The notes under the pieces were generated by a model that did no database searches, was not told the DNA's origin, and saw nothing but the letters and a program-made list of their open reading frames with translations. Below are positions 1-9,121 of a stretch of DNA of 64,000 bases, piece after piece. Position numbers and translations under genes: made by a program. The first letter of the stretch is position 1; every line of letters begins with the position of its first letter. The DNA comes from Lysobacter sp. 5GHs7-4 (GTDB lineage: Bacteria > Pseudomonadota > Gammaproteobacteria > Xanthomonadales > Xanthomonadaceae): assembly GCF_021284765.1 (NCBI RefSeq), contig NZ_CP089924.1, positions 3,738,001-3,802,000 of the forward strand, written 5' to 3'.

Positions 1-13
1 CTTGCGCCTGCAG

Positions 14-53
14 TTCCCCCCTTTGAAAAGGGGGCTAGGGGGGATTTGCTTTT
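14..53 (+). repeat. C-run/G-run palindromic intergenic repeat (family A), copy 1
   Basis: A run of C, a short T/A spacer and a run of G form a hairpin, followed by a GGGGGGATTTGCT-type tail. The same unit recurs at 35722-35760 and, as an inverted pair, at 54525-54645. It lies just beyond the 3' end of cysB. It looks like a dispersed non-coding element. It is not a normal terminator because no T-run directly follows the stem. Confidence 0.7.
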
Positions 54-104
54 CAGAGACTCAGACGCCAACGAAACCGCGCTGCGCGGTCGAACGCCCT
101 CTCC

Positions 105-1091
105 TCAAGCCACGCTCTTACCCCGCACCAACTCGTCCCAGCTGGGCGCGCGCGGCCACTGCGCCTCGAGATTGCCCTCGAGCACGCGCCGCAAATCGCG
201 GCGGTCGATCTGCGGCGCCAGGCCGTGCAGCAGTTCCAGCGCGTAGTCGCGCAGCACGCGCGCGCGCGGGATCACCGCCCAGGTCACGCATTCGGGCAGC
301 GCATCGGGCGCGGTCAGCGCCTTGAGGTCTTCGTCGCGCCCGGTCACGGCCATCTCGGCCAGCACGCCCACGCCGAGGCCGGCGCGCACGTAGGTCTTGA
401 TCAGGTCGGCGTCGCGCGCGGTCATCGCCAGTTGCGGTTCGGCGCCGCCGGCGGCGAAGGCGCGCCGCAGCGAGGATTCCGGACGCGTCGAGGATTCGTA
501 GCTGATCAACGGGTGCGCGGCCAGTTCGCTGAGCGTGGGCGCGCGCTTGAGCGCGGCCAGCGCATGCGTGCTGGGCACCAGCACCACGCGCCGCCAGCGG
601 AACAGCGGCACCGCCAACCCGCCCTCGGGCGCGGCGCCGGCGGTGCTGATCACCGCCAGGTCGGCATTGCCGTGCGACAGATGCTCCAGCACCTCGCCGT
701 CGGCGGCGGCCTGCAAGTGCACGCTGACCTGCGGGAAGCCGCGCTTCACGTTCGCGATCACCGGCGGCAGCACATAACGCGCCTGGGTGTGCGTGGTGGC
801 CAGGACCAGGCGGCCGGCGTGCTGGCCGCGCTCGTTGGCGGCGTAGGCGCGGATGTTGCCGGCCTCGTCGAGGATGCGGCGCGCATGCGCGAGCACGCGC
901 TCGCCGGCCGGCGCGATCGCTTCCAGGCTGCGGCCCTTGCGCACGAACAACTGGAAGCCCAGCTCGTCCTCCAACTGCTTGAGCTGCTTGGACAAGCCGG
1001 GCTGGGTCGCGTGCACGCGCTCGGCGGCCAAGGTGATGTTGAGGCCCGAGTCGGCGATGGCGACCAGGTAGCGCAGTTGGGTCAGGGTCAT
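105..1091 (-). CDS. cysB: LysR-family regulator CysB
   Basis: A 328-residue LysR-type regulator of the CysB/Cbl group, which controls cysteine biosynthesis and sulfate assimilation in response to N-acetylserine or O-acetylserine. The first ~60 residues form the winged helix-turn-helix (TLTQLRYLVAIADSGLN, then ATQPGLSKQLKQLEDELG). The rest is a periplasmic-binding-protein-like effector domain. Length is close to E. coli CysB (324). The start at 1091 gives the family-typical N-terminus; an upstream in-frame ATG at 1166 would add 25 unconserved Arg/Pro-rich residues. The gene diverges from cysG-cysK across a 286-base gap, a natural place for CysB binding. Identification is firm at family level; Cbl-like specificity cannot be excluded. 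Confidence 0.9.
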   Translation of the reverse strand: MTLTQLRYLVAIADSGLNITLAAERVHATQPGLSKQLKQLEDELGFQLFVRKGRSLEAIAPAGERVLAHARRILDEAGNIRAYAANERGQHAGRLVLATTHTQARYVLPPVIANVKRGFPQVSVHLQAAADGEVLEHLSHGNADLAVISTAGAAPEGGLAVPLFRWRRVVLVPSTHALAALKRAPTLSELAAHPLISYESSTRPESSLRRAFAAGGAEPQLAMTARDADLIKTYVRAGLGVGVLAEMAVTGRDEDLKALTAPDALPECVTWAVIPRARVLRDYALELLHGLAPQIDRRDLRRVLEGNLEAQWPRAPSWDELVRGKSVA

Positions 1092-1169
1092 AACGGCGGG
1101 ATCCGAAGCGGGGAGACGGAGGAACGGCGGCAGGCGGCGGCGCGGCAACACCCGGGCATCCGACACGGC

Positions 1170-1225
1170 ATCGCGTTCACATTCATCTCTTTATTCGGAT
1201 AGAAGGATTTATAGATTAAGCCGGC
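1170..1225. promoter_or_regulatory. AT-rich divergent promoter region of cysB and cysG
   Basis: This is the only AT-rich patch in the 286-base cysB/cysG gap, around TTTATTCGGATAG and GGATTTATAGATTAAG. It probably holds promoter and CysB-binding sequence. No exact -35/-10 pair can be fixed by eye. A GC hairpin (arms 1295-1302 and 1311-1318) lies between it and cysG and could affect the cysG leader. Confidence 0.4.
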
Positions 1226-1377
1226 CCCGGGCCGCTGTCCAGTAGTGTCCGCCCGCCGGCGCAGCCGCGCTCATGCCGTTAGGGCATGGGCACAGGCGGG
1301 GGCGTCATTTCCCCCGCCGCGCGGGGATTTGTAGGTTCGCCCCATCGTCTTCAGGCCCAACGCGCCCCGCCTTTCGT

Positions 1378-2805
<1,428 letters not shown>

Positions 2806-2839
2806 CACACACACTCCCACCCTCTTCTGCGGATCGGCC

Positions 2840-3820
2840 ATGGCCCTCTACGACAGCATCCTCGACACCATCGGCAACACCCCCATCGTCAAACTGCACC
2901 GGATCGCACCGGCGCACGTATCGCTGTACGCCAAGGTCGAATCCTTCAACCCCGGCGGCTCGGTCAAGGACCGTCTGGCGCTGGCGATCGTGCTGGACGC
3001 CGAGCGCAGCGGCGCGCTCAAGCCGGGTCAGACCATCGTCGAGGCGACGTCCGGCAACACCGGCATCGCGCTGGCGATGGTCGCCGCCGCGCGCGGTTAT
3101 CCGTTCGTGGCGGTGATGACCGAAACCTTCTCGGTCGAACGCCGCAAGCTGATGCGCGCCTACGGCGCCAAGGTGATCCTGACGCCGGCCGCCGAGCGCG
3201 GCAGCGGGATGGTGCGCAAGGCCGCCGAACTGGCGGCCAAACATGGCTGGTTCCTGGCGCGCCAGTTCGAGAATCCGGCCAATCCGGCCTATCACCGCAG
3301 CACCACCGGGCCGGAGATCCTGCGCGATTTCGCCGGCAAGCGGCTGGATTACTTCGTGACCGGCTGGGGCACCGGCGGCACGCTCAGCGGCGCCGGCCAG
3401 GTGCTCAAGCTGGCGCGCCCCGATCTGAAGATCGTCGCGTCCGAGCCCGCCGGCGCCTCGCTGCTCAGCGGCAAGGACTGGCAGCCGCACAAAATCCAGG
3501 GCTGGACCCCGGACTTCGTGCCGGCCGTACTGGACCGCGGCGTCGCCGACGAGGTGCGCCCGGTCGACGACGTGCTCGCACGCGACACCGCGCGCCGCCT
3601 CGCCGCCGAGGAAGGCGTGTTCGTCGGCATCTCCGCCGGCGCCACCGTCGCCGCCGCGCTACAGGTCGCCGAGCAGGCGCCGCCCGGCAGCGTGCTGCTG
3701 GCGATGCTGCCCGACACCGGCGAGCGCTACCTGTCGACCTTCCTGTTCGAAGGCGTCGCGGAAGGTTCCGACGAGGAGTGGCTGGCGACACTGGAGCAGG
3801 ACGACACGGTCGCCGCCTGA
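2840..3820 (+). CDS. cysK: Cysteine synthase A (O-acetylserine sulfhydrylase)
   Basis: A 326-residue fold-type II PLP enzyme that makes cysteine from O-acetylserine and sulfide. The PLP lysine is K43 in NPGGSVKDR. The substrate loop TSGNTG follows near residue 75, and the phosphate-binding glycine loop GTGGTLSG lies near 180. Length fits CysK. It completes the cysB-cysG-cysK group, pairing siroheme supply for sulfite reduction with the final sulfide-fixing step. CysK is favoured over CysM by the residue pattern and by the absence of a nearby thiosulfate transporter, but paralogue assignment by eye is not absolute. Confidence 0.92.
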   Translation: MALYDSILDTIGNTPIVKLHRIAPAHVSLYAKVESFNPGGSVKDRLALAIVLDAERSGALKPGQTIVEATSGNTGIALAMVAAARGYPFVAVMTETFSVERRKLMRAYGAKVILTPAAERGSGMVRKAAELAAKHGWFLARQFENPANPAYHRSTTGPEILRDFAGKRLDYFVTGWGTGGTLSGAGQVLKLARPDLKIVASEPAGASLLSGKDWQPHKIQGWTPDFVPAVLDRGVADEVRPVDDVLARDTARRLAAEEGVFVGISAGATVAAALQVAEQAPPGSVLLAMLPDTGERYLSTFLFEGVAEGSDEEWLATLEQDDTVAA

Positions 3821-3870
3821 CGGGGCCGGTGCGGGGCCGACGCGAGTCGGCTCGTACTGGAGCAAGATCA

Positions 3871-4036
3871 AAATGGGTTCCGGCTTTCGCCGGAATGACG
3901 GACGAAGGGGTTCCGGCTTTCGCCGGAATGACGGGCGATGGGGGTTTCGGCGCGAGCTTTGGCTTGTGCTGGAACCACGAATCGGAAAACCGATCTCCTC
4001 CACTGCGTCATTCCGGCGAAAGCCGGAACCCATTTT
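3871..4036. repeat. REP-like palindromic repeats (family B), three copies
   Basis: The core GGTTCCGGCTTTCGCCGGAATGAC occurs at 3876-3899 and again at 3910-3932 on the plus strand, and inverted at 4007-4031. Each copy is itself a hairpin (CCGG-CTTTCG-CCGG). The two outer copies both extend to an AAAATGGGTT edge, so the block is a direct doublet facing an inverted copy, as in REPIN-type arrays. It sits between cysK and amgK. Confidence 0.8.
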
Positions 4037-4176
4037 GCTTCAGCGCCTCTCTGCCGGCGTCCAGCTTAAGCACCGCCGGCCAGCGGCGCGTGTCCCTGCC
4101 CCACCCAGCCATTCACCCCGCCCGGCCGGCCGCGTACCCTGTGCGCTCGCGGCCCCTTTGGCCGCGCGGAGACCGC

Positions 4177-5193
4177 ATGACCCAGCCACACGCCGACGAG
4201 CGCGCCGACGCGCGCCTCGCCTGGGCCCGCCACGCCACCGGCGACCAGCGCCTGCAACTCGAGCGCGCCTCGGTCGATGCCGGCTTCCGCAGTTACTGGC
4301 GCGCCGCGCCGGACGCGGCCGGCATGCCGGCCAGCGCCATCGTCATGGATTCGCCGCCCGCGCTGGAGGACGTGCGCCCCTGGCTGCGCCTGCGCACGCT
4401 GCTGGAGCAAGGCGGCGTGCGCGTGCCACGCGTGCTGGTCGAGGACGTCGAGCACGGGTTCCTGCTGCTGGAAGACCTGGGCGGCCCGACCCTGGCGCAG
4501 GTCATCGACGCCGACAGCGCCGATGCCCATTTCGACGCCGCCATCGGGCAATTGCTGAGGCTGCAGGCGATCGCCCCGCCCGCAGGCATGGGCGAGTTCG
4601 GCGAGGCGCTGTTGCAGCGCGACGCCGGCCTGTTCGAGGAATGGTTCCTGGGCCGTCACCTGGGCCTGCAGCTGGATTGCGACGACAGCGATCGCCTGGA
4701 ACTGGTGCAGCGCCGGCTGATGGACAACGCGCTGGCGCAGGCGCAGGTGCTGACCCACCGCGACTTTATGCCGCGGAATCTGATGCCGGTCGCGCCCGGT
4801 CCCGCCGTGCTGGATTTCCAGGACTGCGTGCGCGGCCCGGTGGCCTACGACGCGATCAGCCTGTTCAAGGACGCGTTCCTCAGCTGGCCGCTGGCGCGCG
4901 TCGACGGCTGGCTGGCGCGCTACCACGAACGCGCGCTCGCCGCCGGCGTGCCGGTGCCGCCGCTGGCGCGCTTCCGCCGCGACGCCGACTGGCTGGGCGT
5001 GCAGCGCCATCTCAAGATCCTCGGCATCTTCGCGCGCCTGCACTACCGCGACGGCAAGACCAAATACCTGCCCGACGCGCCGCGCTTTATCGCCTACCTG
5101 GACGAAGTGCTGCCGCGCTATCCGGAACTGCAACCGCTGGCGGAGCTGCTCGACACGCGCATCCGTCCGGCCCTGGCGAGGCTGTCGGCATGA
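4177..5193 (+). CDS. amgK: N-acetylmuramate/N-acetylglucosamine kinase (AmgK)
   Basis: A 338-residue protein of the aminoglycoside-phosphotransferase fold. Signatures are the catalytic LTHRDFMPRNLM loop (HxDxxxxN, near residue 190) and the metal-binding LDFQDCVRGPVAYD. AmgK phosphorylates the anomeric OH of MurNAc in peptidoglycan recycling. The specific call rests on the immediate overlap (4 bases, ATGA) with a nucleotidyltransferase of the MurU type, the standard amgK-murU pair of Pseudomonas and relatives. The product route bypasses de novo UDP-MurNAc synthesis by MurA, which is known to give intrinsic fosfomycin tolerance. ATG at 4177 was chosen because sequence upstream is repeat-derived. 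Confidence 0.88.
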   Translation: MTQPHADERADARLAWARHATGDQRLQLERASVDAGFRSYWRAAPDAAGMPASAIVMDSPPALEDVRPWLRLRTLLEQGGVRVPRVLVEDVEHGFLLLEDLGGPTLAQVIDADSADAHFDAAIGQLLRLQAIAPPAGMGEFGEALLQRDAGLFEEWFLGRHLGLQLDCDDSDRLELVQRRLMDNALAQAQVLTHRDFMPRNLMPVAPGPAVLDFQDCVRGPVAYDAISLFKDAFLSWPLARVDGWLARYHERALAAGVPVPPLARFRRDADWLGVQRHLKILGIFARLHYRDGKTKYLPDAPRFIAYLDEVLPRYPELQPLAELLDTRIRPALARLSA

Positions 5194-5897
5194 AGGCGCT
5201 GATCTTCGCCGCCGGCCTGGGCGAGCGCATGCGCCCGCTCACCGACACCACCCCCAAGCCCTTGCTCGCGGTCGCGGGCAAGCCGCTGATCGAGTGGCAT
5301 CTGAAAAAACTGGCGGTCTGCGGCGTGCGCGAGGTCGTGGTCAACACCTCCTGGTTGGCCGATCGCTTCCCGCAGGCATTGGGCGACGGCGCGCGCTGGG
5401 GCCTGCGCATCGTCTATTCCTACGAAGGCGGCACACCGCTGGAAACCGGCGGCGGCATGCTGCACGCCCTACCGCTGCTCGGCGATGCGCCGTTCCTGCT
5501 GGTCAACGGCGACATCTGGACCGACTTCGATTTCGCGCGCCTGCCGCGCGAGCCGGCCGGACTGGCGCACCTGGTGATGGTGGACCGACCGCCGCAAGCC
5601 ACCCAGGGCGATTTCGCGCTAGACACCGACGGCCTGGTGCGCAGCGACGGCGAACAGCGCCTGACCTATGCCGGCCTGGGCATCTACCGGCCGCAGTTGC
5701 TGGACGGCTGGCGCGAACACAGCAGCGACCCGGGCGCCGACGATCCGCTGCCGCGCTTCCGCTTGGCGCCGATCCTGCGCGCGCACATGGCCGCCGGCCG
5801 CATCAGCGGCGAGCACCATCGCGGACGCTGGACCGACGTGGGCACGCCGCAGCGGCTGCAGCAGTTGGATACGGAACTGAGCGGGAACCCGACTTGA
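5190..5897 (+). CDS. murU: N-acetylmuramate-1-phosphate uridylyltransferase (MurU)
   Basis: A 235-residue nucleotidyltransferase with the N-terminal signature FAAGLGERMRPLTDTTPKP, which binds the nucleotide phosphates. A metal-binding NGDIWTDFDF follows near residue 105, with DVGTPQRL near the C-terminus. MurU converts MurNAc-1-phosphate to UDP-MurNAc, completing the salvage route begun by AmgK. Translation is coupled to amgK by the ATGA overlap and to the next gene by a TTGA overlap. Length matches short MurU/GlmU-N-type enzymes and is too short for bifunctional GlmU. Confidence 0.9.
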   Translation: MKALIFAAGLGERMRPLTDTTPKPLLAVAGKPLIEWHLKKLAVCGVREVVVNTSWLADRFPQALGDGARWGLRIVYSYEGGTPLETGGGMLHALPLLGDAPFLLVNGDIWTDFDFARLPREPAGLAHLVMVDRPPQATQGDFALDTDGLVRSDGEQRLTYAGLGIYRPQLLDGWREHSSDPGADDPLPRFRLAPILRAHMAAGRISGEHHRGRWTDVGTPQRLQQLDTELSGNPT

Positions 5898-6619
5898 GCG
5901 GCGACCACGGCTTCAGCGAGGAGCAGCGCCACGGCGTCTACCGCGCGATCTTCGAGCGACGCGACGTGCGCTCGCAGTTCCGGCCCGACCCGATCCCCGC
6001 CGAGGTGCTGGAGCGACTGCTGCGCGCCGCGCATCACGCGCCGTCGGTGGGTTTCATGCAGCCCTGGGATTTCGTGGTCATAGACGACGCCCAGGTCAAG
6101 CAGCGGGTCAAAGCCCTGCACGAACACGCCAACGCCCAGGCCGCACACAACTACCGCGACGAACGCGCCGCGTTGTACCGCCGGCTCAAGCTGGAAGGCA
6201 TCGTCGACAGCCCGCTCAACCTGTGCGTGACCTGCGACCGCGAACGCGGCGGCGAACACGTGCTGGGCCGCAACACCATGCTCGACGCCGACTTGTTCAG
6301 CGCCTGCCTGGCCGTGCAGAACCTGTGGCTGGCCGCGCGCGCCGAAGGCATAGGCGTGGGCTGGGTCAGCATCCTGGAACCCGCGGACCTGAGCTGCGTG
6401 CTGAACCTGCCCGAACGCGTGGTGCCGGTGGCTTACCTGTGTCTGGGCTATGTGGAGGAATTCCTGCCGCAGCCGGAACTGCAGGCGCAGGGCTGGCGTT
6501 CGCGCCTGCCGATGGGCGGCTTGCTGCACGGCAACGGCTGGGGCGGCGAACTGACGCACAGCCCGTTCCTGCAAGCCTTGCAGGCGGCGGTCGAAGCCGG
6601 CGATCCGCCGACACCCTGA
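5894..6619 (+). CDS. bluB: 5,6-dimethylbenzimidazole synthase (BluB)
   Basis: A ~241-residue flavin-dependent nitroreductase-fold enzyme. BluB converts FMNH2 and oxygen to 5,6-dimethylbenzimidazole, the lower ligand of vitamin B12. Supporting segments are RRDVRSQFRPDPIP, APSVGFMQPWDF, CVTCDRERGGEHVLGRN and GVGWVSIL, typical of BluB rather than generic nitroreductases. The chosen start is TTG at 5894, overlapping the murU stop as TTGA. No ATG exists in frame before conserved sequence, so a TTG start is likely. The link to murU looks positional, since no cobalamin biosynthesis genes or B12 riboswitch are visible nearby. Confidence 0.85.
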   Translation: MSGDHGFSEEQRHGVYRAIFERRDVRSQFRPDPIPAEVLERLLRAAHHAPSVGFMQPWDFVVIDDAQVKQRVKALHEHANAQAAHNYRDERAALYRRLKLEGIVDSPLNLCVTCDRERGGEHVLGRNTMLDADLFSACLAVQNLWLAARAEGIGVGWVSILEPADLSCVLNLPERVVPVAYLCLGYVEEFLPQPELQAQGWRSRLPMGGLLHGNGWGGELTHSPFLQALQAAVEAGDPPTP

Positions 6620-6673
6620 GCGGCCGCCGCGACGGCTGGCATGCGAAAGCGACCTGCTAGCATGCGCGTCGAC

Positions 6674-7234
6674 ATGACCGACACCCTCAAACCGCTCAGC
6701 AAATTCCTCAGCCTGATCCTGCGTCACGACCCCGAGGCCATCGGCCTGCAACTGGACGAACAGGGCTGGGCCGACGTCGACGAACTCATCGCCAAAGCCG
6801 CAGCGCACGGCAAGCGCTACGACCACGCGCTGTTGCAGCAGCTGGTCCGCGACAACGACAAGCAGCGCTTCAAACTCAGCGACGACGGCCGCCGTATCCG
6901 CGCCAACCAGGGCCACTCGATCGAGATCGATCTGGCCCTGATGCCGATCGCACCGCCGGACTCGCTGTACCACGGCACCGCCACCCGCTACGCCGACGCG
7001 ATCCGCGCACAAGGCTTGCGCAAGCAAAGCCGCCAGCAGGTGCACCTGTCCAGCGACCGCGACACCGCGCACAAGGTCGGCAGCCGCCACGGCCGCCCGG
7101 TCGTGCTGCACGTGCGCGCGGGCGAGATGCACGCACGCGGCGCGGCCTTCTTTCGCGCCGACAACGGCGTGTGGCTGACCGACGCGGTGGCGGCGGAATT
7201 CATCGACTGGCCCGACGAGGCCGCTGCCCCCTAA
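6674..7234 (+). CDS. kptA: RNA 2'-phosphotransferase, Tpt1/KptA family
   Basis: A 186-residue protein that moves an internal RNA 2'-phosphate to NAD+. Family marks are LSKFLSLILRHDP (catalytic Arg-His), a winged-helix N-terminal part, RIRANQGHS, LYHGT and HLSSDRDTA. Eukaryotic Tpt1 acts in tRNA splicing; the bacterial substrate is generally unknown. The ATG at 6674 fits the family N-terminus best; in-frame ATGs at 6662 and 6641 are alternatives. None has a clear Shine-Dalgarno sequence. The gene follows bluB by 54 bases. No RNA ligase partner is nearby. Confidence 0.88.
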   Translation: MTDTLKPLSKFLSLILRHDPEAIGLQLDEQGWADVDELIAKAAAHGKRYDHALLQQLVRDNDKQRFKLSDDGRRIRANQGHSIEIDLALMPIAPPDSLYHGTATRYADAIRAQGLRKQSRQQVHLSSDRDTAHKVGSRHGRPVVLHVRAGEMHARGAAFFRADNGVWLTDAVAAEFIDWPDEAAAP

Positions 7235-7265
7235 GCTCACCGCCCGACACGCTCAGGAGATCGCC

Positions 7266-7922
7266 GTGCGCTCACGCCTCATGCTGTCTGTGCTGTTGCT
7301 GACTTCCGCCTTCGCCGCGCCCGCGTTCTCCGCCGCCGTGCGCGAGATCGTCCTCAGCCAGCCCTGCGAAGGCTGCGAGGCGGTGTTCGACGGGCTGCCC
7401 GCCAAGCCGGCCTCGGCGTCGCGGCTGGCGCCCGCCAACGAGCCCGGCCAAGCCTTGTTGCTGAGCGGCACCGTGCGCCTCAACGCACGCAGCGGGCCGG
7501 GCGCGCCGGTGCCAGGCGTGATCGTGTACGCCTACCAGACCGACCGCGGCGGTGTGTACCCGCACGACGCGCGCCTGTCCGGGGCCGCCGCGCGACACGG
7601 CCGCCTGCGCGGCTGGGCGGTGACCGATGCGCAGGGCCGCTACAGCTTCCGCACGATCCGCCCCGGCGGCTACCCCAGCAGCGACGAGCCCGAACACATC
7701 CACCTGCACGTGATCGAGCGCGGGCGCTGCACCTACTACCTGGGCGATGTGTTGTTCGACGACGATCCGCGCCTGACTCCGGCGCGGCGCGCGCAGCAGC
7801 GCCTGGCTTACGGCGGCAGCGGCATCGCCCGCCCACAGGGCGACGCGCGCAGCGGCTGGCGCGTGCAGCGCGATATCGTGCTGGGTTTGAACGTGCCGGG
7901 GTATGCGCGCTGCGGGCGTTGA
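7266..7922 (+). CDS. Secreted intradiol ring-cleavage dioxygenase-like protein
   Basis: A 218-residue protein with a signal peptide (residues ~1-23, cut near FSAA). The core resembles intradiol dioxygenases of the protocatechuate 3,4-dioxygenase type. All four expected non-haem iron ligands can be placed: Tyr98 (GGVYPHD), Tyr136 (RPGGYP), His144 and His146 (EHIHLHV). A paired-Cys motif CEGC sits at 34-37 just after the signal peptide. GTG at 7266 has a good upstream AGGAGA. It stands alone between kptA and a repeat-rich gap. Substrate is unknown; exported homologues of this kind are often annotated only as dioxygenase-like. Confidence 0.7.
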   Translation: MRSRLMLSVLLLTSAFAAPAFSAAVREIVLSQPCEGCEAVFDGLPAKPASASRLAPANEPGQALLLSGTVRLNARSGPGAPVPGVIVYAYQTDRGGVYPHDARLSGAAARHGRLRGWAVTDAQGRYSFRTIRPGGYPSSDEPEHIHLHVIERGRCTYYLGDVLFDDDPRLTPARRAQQRLAYGGSGIARPQGDARSGWRVQRDIVLGLNVPGYARCGR

Positions 7923-8415
7923 GCCGCTGGCTCGGTTGAATGCTTTGGGTTGGGCACGGCGGTCGAGCGCTTTGGGTAGGAGCGGCGTAAGCCGCGACCG
8001 CGCCACTACGCCAACGACGCAGGCCACGACGATGGCTGCTCAACACCCAGCTCACGACGCAAGCGAGTCCCGCAATCGCGGCTCACGCCGCTCCCACAGA
8101 AGGCATTCAGCGTCTGCACGTGCTTGGATATCCGAACACGGGTTCAACGGTGATCGGCGGAGTCGCGCGCGAACGCCATATCGCGGAGCGACGTGAGTGG
8201 CGCGTGCGCAGGCGTCTTTGATTCCTGTGGGAGCGGCGTGAGCCGCGATTCGTTAGCGCGGCGGGTCGCGCATGCCACGCAAGCCAGTGTCGCGGTCGCG
8301 GCTTACGCCGCTCCTACAGGGGGATTGCGAGCGTTCTCGCGAGGTCGATGGTGGTGACCTCGATACGCTGGCCGCGACGCTGGCCGCGCCGCATTGCGGG
8401 GTGACGCACCTGGCC
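7923..8415. repeat. REP-rich 493-base intergenic region with two inverted REP pairs (family C)
   Basis: No convincing gene is present. The unit GTAGGAGCGGCGTAAGCCGCGA or its GTGGGAGCGGCGTGAGCCGCGA variant occurs four times: 7976-7998 (+), 8076-8097 (-), 8227-8248 (+) and 8296-8317 (-). This gives two convergent pairs, each an imperfect long hairpin. The arrangement is that of REP doublets (REPINs) mobilised by a RAYT transposase elsewhere in the genome; no transposase lies here. Confidence 0.85.
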
Positions 8416-9111
8416 TCAGCGCTGCTCCAGCGTCTGCTTCAAAAACGGCACGGTGATGCGGCGTTGCGCTGCCAGCGAGGCGCGGTCGAGGCGGTCGAGC
8501 AAGGCGGTCAGGCCGGCCAGATCGCGGTCGACACGCTTGAGCAGCCAATCCAGCGCGGCTTCTTCCAACACCAGCCCGCGGCGCTGCGCGCGCTGGCGCA
8601 ACACTTCGGCGCGGCCGTCGTCGTCCAGCGGCGACAGTGCGATGCGCGCGCATTGCGACAGGCGCGAGCGCAGGTCCGGCAGCGTCAGCGCCAGGCCGTC
8701 GGGCGCTTCGCGGCCGGCGTAAATCACCGCCGCACCGGCGGCGCGGGCGCGGTTGTGGGCGTCGAACAAGGCGATCTCGTCCTCGCGCGTGCCGGCGATG
8801 GCGTCCAGCCCGTCCAGGGCCAGCAGGTCGTTGCCTTCCAGCGCCTCCAGCGCGTCGCGCGCGCGGCCGGCGGCCGCCATCAGCGGCAGATAGGCGGCGC
8901 GGCGGCCGGCGGCTTCGGCCTCGGCGCAGGCGCCCAGCAGCAGATGGGTTTTGCCCACGCCCGCCGGGCCGGCCAGGTACAGCCAGTCGGAACTCGGTCC
9001 GCGCGCCAACGCGCGCAGCTGCTCAAGGCTGCCCTCCGGTGCCGCGACGAAGGTGTCCAGTCGCTGATCCGGCGGGTAGCGCAACGCCAGCGGCAGCTGC
9101 TTGGCGGTCAT
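8416..9111 (-). CDS. hda: DnaA regulatory inactivator Hda
   Basis: A 231-residue AAA+ protein resembling the DnaA ATPase domain without its DNA-binding domain. Visible are Walker A (LAGPAGVGKTHLLLG, near residue 50), a degenerate Walker B (LLALDGLDAI) and RSRLSQCARIAL. Hda with the sliding clamp stimulates ATP hydrolysis by DnaA and prevents over-initiation; the N-terminal QLPLAL is the clamp-binding motif. It is the last gene of the minus-strand group DUF2066-permease-hda, 10 bases after the permease, an order seen in related genomes. Confidence 0.9.
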   Translation of the reverse strand: MTAKQLPLALRYPPDQRLDTFVAAPEGSLEQLRALARGPSSDWLYLAGPAGVGKTHLLLGACAEAEAAGRRAAYLPLMAAAGRARDALEALEGNDLLALDGLDAIAGTREDEIALFDAHNRARAAGAAVIYAGREAPDGLALTLPDLRSRLSQCARIALSPLDDDGRAEVLRQRAQRRGLVLEEAALDWLLKRVDRDLAGLTALLDRLDRASLAAQRRITVPFLKQTLEQR

Positions 9112-9121
9112 CGACGCAAGC

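Noticed and set aside
14..53. Intrinsic terminator of cysB
   Set aside because: The stem is not followed by a T-run on the minus strand, and the same unit with its tail recurs at unrelated gene ends, so it is better seen as a dispersed repeat.
3871..4036. CRISPR-like array from the clustered repeats
   Set aside because: Copies are palindromic, in both orientations and irregularly spaced; no cas genes are present.
5400..5900. Possible cobalamin riboswitch controlling bluB
   Set aside because: bluB overlaps murU directly, leaving no leader, and no B12-box-like sequence is seen in murU or upstream of amgK.
7923..8415. Small CDS readings inside the gap before hda (for example 7903-8196)
   Set aside because: They run through the REP units, have no ribosome site and show Arg/Ser-rich composition.
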